Shown here: piece after piece, positions 62,897-64,000 of the stretch
How the letters are laid out: each line of letters begins with the position of its first letter
Numbering within the stretch: position 1 is the first letter of the stretch
Origin: CAVXZE01 sp964615365
GTDB lineage: Bacteria; Myxococcota_A; UBA9160; UBA6930
Assembly (NCBI GenBank): GCA_964615365.1
Contig: CAZTOU010000014.1
Span: 1-64,000, forward strand
DNA: 64,000 nt
Direction: 5' to 3'
The notes under the pieces: generated by a model
Seen by the model: only the letters and a program-made list of their open reading frames with translations
What the model was told of the DNA's origin: nothing
Database searches by the model: none
Program-made: the position numbers and the translations under genes

Positions 62897-64000
62897 ATGA
62901 GGAAGTTCTTCGAGCCGGAAACCGTGGCGCTGATTGGTGCCTCCTCCAAGGAAGCCCATCCCGGATATCAGCTCTTCCTGAACCTCCGAGCCTGCTTCGG
63001 CGATCGCTTCTACCCGGTGAATCCGAAGACGGCCGAGATCGACGGGACGGCCTGCTATCCGACCGTTCTCGACGTGCCTGGGGAGATCGACGTGGCCGTG
63101 GTCTTCATTCCGGCCGGGTCCGTCCCCGAGGCCCTGGAGCAGTGCGCCGAGAAGGGGATCGACCGCATCGTGATCGAATCGGCCGGGTTCGCCGAAGCCG
63201 GGCCCGAAGGACAGGCGTTGAACCGGCAGTGCCTGGAGATCGCGAGGGAGTCTGGAATGCGCTTGTGGGGACCCAACTGCATGGGCCTCATCAACGTGCA
63301 ACAGAGCAAAGTGCTGTCCTTCCTGCTGCACTTCCTGTGGAAGGATCGCTTCAAGAAGGGCCGAGTATCCCTGGTCGTACAGAGTGGCATGCTCTCAGCC
63401 GGATTCCTCGCCTCGATTCTGAGTCGCACGCCGTTCGGCCTGTCCAAAATCGCCTCCATCGGCAACAAGATGGACGTCGACGAATCCGACGTTCTCGAGT
63501 ACCTGATCGACGATCCCGAGACGGGGGTGATCGCCGTCTACCTGGAGTCGATCGAGAACGGGCGTCGTTTCTACGATGCGTGCCGCTCGACCCGCAAGCC
63601 CATCGTGGTTCTCAAGTCGGGGCGCACCGAGACGGGGGCCCAGGCCGCCATGTCGCACACCGCCAGCCTCGCGCAGGACGACCGTGTCGTGGACGGCGCG
63701 CTTCGCCAGGCCGGGGTCATCCGGGTGCACGACATGAACGATCTGATGACGATCGCCCGCTGCCTGGGCGTGACTCGCGCCGAGGCGAAGCCGGGCGGAC
63801 GGGTGGCCGTGATGGCCTTCTCCGGCGGTGCGGGGGTGGTGGCGGCCGACTCCCTGACCGATGCGGGAATCGATCTGGCGCGTCTCGCGGACCCGAGCAT
63901 GCAACGGGTCAAAGAGGTGTTTCCCGAATGGATGGAGCCTTCGAATCCCCTCGATCTCTACCCGGCGACCGAGAGGAACGGGGTTGAGAAAGTCTTCCCT
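62897..64000 (+). CDS. NDP-forming acyl-CoA synthetase, cut by the right edge
   Basis: At least 368 codons of an open frame that runs past the window. It begins MRKFFEPETVALIGASS, with the CoA-binding Rossmann motif, then FYPVNPKTAEIDG, WGPNCMGLINV, LVVQSGMLSAGFLASIL, and MSHTASLAQDD with the candidate phospho-histidine. It is a paralogue of the gene at 9560-11023. Whether an ATP-grasp half follows cannot be seen. The ATG is not preceded by a clear ribosome-binding site. It follows the thiolase-like gene by 98 bases and may supply acyl-CoA to the same pathway. Confidence 0.85.
   Translation, partial: MRKFFEPETVALIGASSKEAHPGYQLFLNLRACFGDRFYPVNPKTAEIDGTACYPTVLDVPGEIDVAVVFIPAGSVPEALEQCAEKGIDRIVIESAGFAEAGPEGQALNRQCLEIARESGMRLWGPNCMGLINVQQSKVLSFLLHFLWKDRFKKGRVSLVVQSGMLSAGFLASILSRTPFGLSKIASIGNKMDVDESDVLEYLIDDPETGVIAVYLESIENGRRFYDACRSTRKPIVVLKSGRTETGAQAAMSHTASLAQDDRVVDGALRQAGVIRVHDMNDLMTIARCLGVTRAEAKPGGRVAVMAFSGGAGVVAADSLTDAGIDLARLADPSMQRVKEVFPEWMEPSNPLDLYPATERNGVEKVFP

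Overview
This is a high-GC, gene-dense bacterial chromosome window of about 50 protein genes, with no rRNA, tRNA, CRISPR array, insertion sequence or phage gene that I could recognise. The mix of several acyl-CoA dehydrogenases, NDP-forming acyl-CoA synthetase subunits, SCP2-type thiolase-like and crotonase proteins, an RND/MMPL-type exporter, 4Fe-4S proteins, a multihaem cytochrome, a reductive-dehalogenase-like protein and an apparent selenocysteine gene suggests an uncultured member of the former Deltaproteobacteria (Myxococcota or Desulfobacterota-like). This is inference from gene content, since no phylogenetic marker was tested.

Layout. 1-7 kb: surface-glycan genes, with a partial methyltransferase and a GT4 glycosyltransferase facing a GT-C membrane transferase coupled to a second, paralogous GT4, and then a third GT4. 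7-9.3 kb: an exported protein of unknown function and a gene read through an in-frame UGA as a selenocysteine peroxiredoxin-like domain fused to a short-chain dehydrogenase; this is the most notable feature of the window. 9.5-16.5 kb: a CoA-ligase alpha subunit, a DUF4405 b-type cytochrome, an operon of methyltransferase, membrane cytochrome b and octahaem cytochrome c, an EamA exporter behind a perfect 18-bp palindrome, and a membrane-anchored reductive-dehalogenase-like protein. 16.6-29 kb: lipid and acyl-CoA metabolism (ligase, epimerase, two metallo-beta-lactamase-fold hydrolases, two acyl-CoA dehydrogenases of which one looks chimeric, an amidohydrolase) plus a three-PAS hybrid histidine kinase.

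29-41 kb: a His/aromatic-rich exported protein, an alcohol dehydrogenase, a GST, a lipoprotein and a Gly/His-repeat exported protein, a nitronate monooxygenase, the exporter, a ferredoxin-like protein and a CrtC-like lipocalin protein. 41-46.7 kb: a three-gene flavin/iron-sulfur oxidase complex of the GlcD/E/F type, then a DUF2804 protein. 46.9-58.6 kb: a deazaflavin-dependent reductase, serB, the 2-oxoglutarate dehydrogenase genes sucA-sucB-lpdA followed by a TatD-like hydrolase and phnX, facing a class-III PLP enzyme (candidate phosphonate lyase) and a second ferredoxin-like protein. 58.9-64 kb: an OmpA-like protein, the relic of an AraC regulator, and a run of crotonase, VOC protein, thiolase-like protein and NDP-forming acyl-CoA synthetase that continues past the right edge.

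Together the genes describe a heterotroph that activates and beta-oxidises varied acids, feeds 2-oxoglutarate dehydrogenase, passes electrons through flavin, Fe-S and haem carriers, and can probably use phosphonates. Start codons were chosen from ribosome-binding sites where these were visible, so several differ from the longest open frame.
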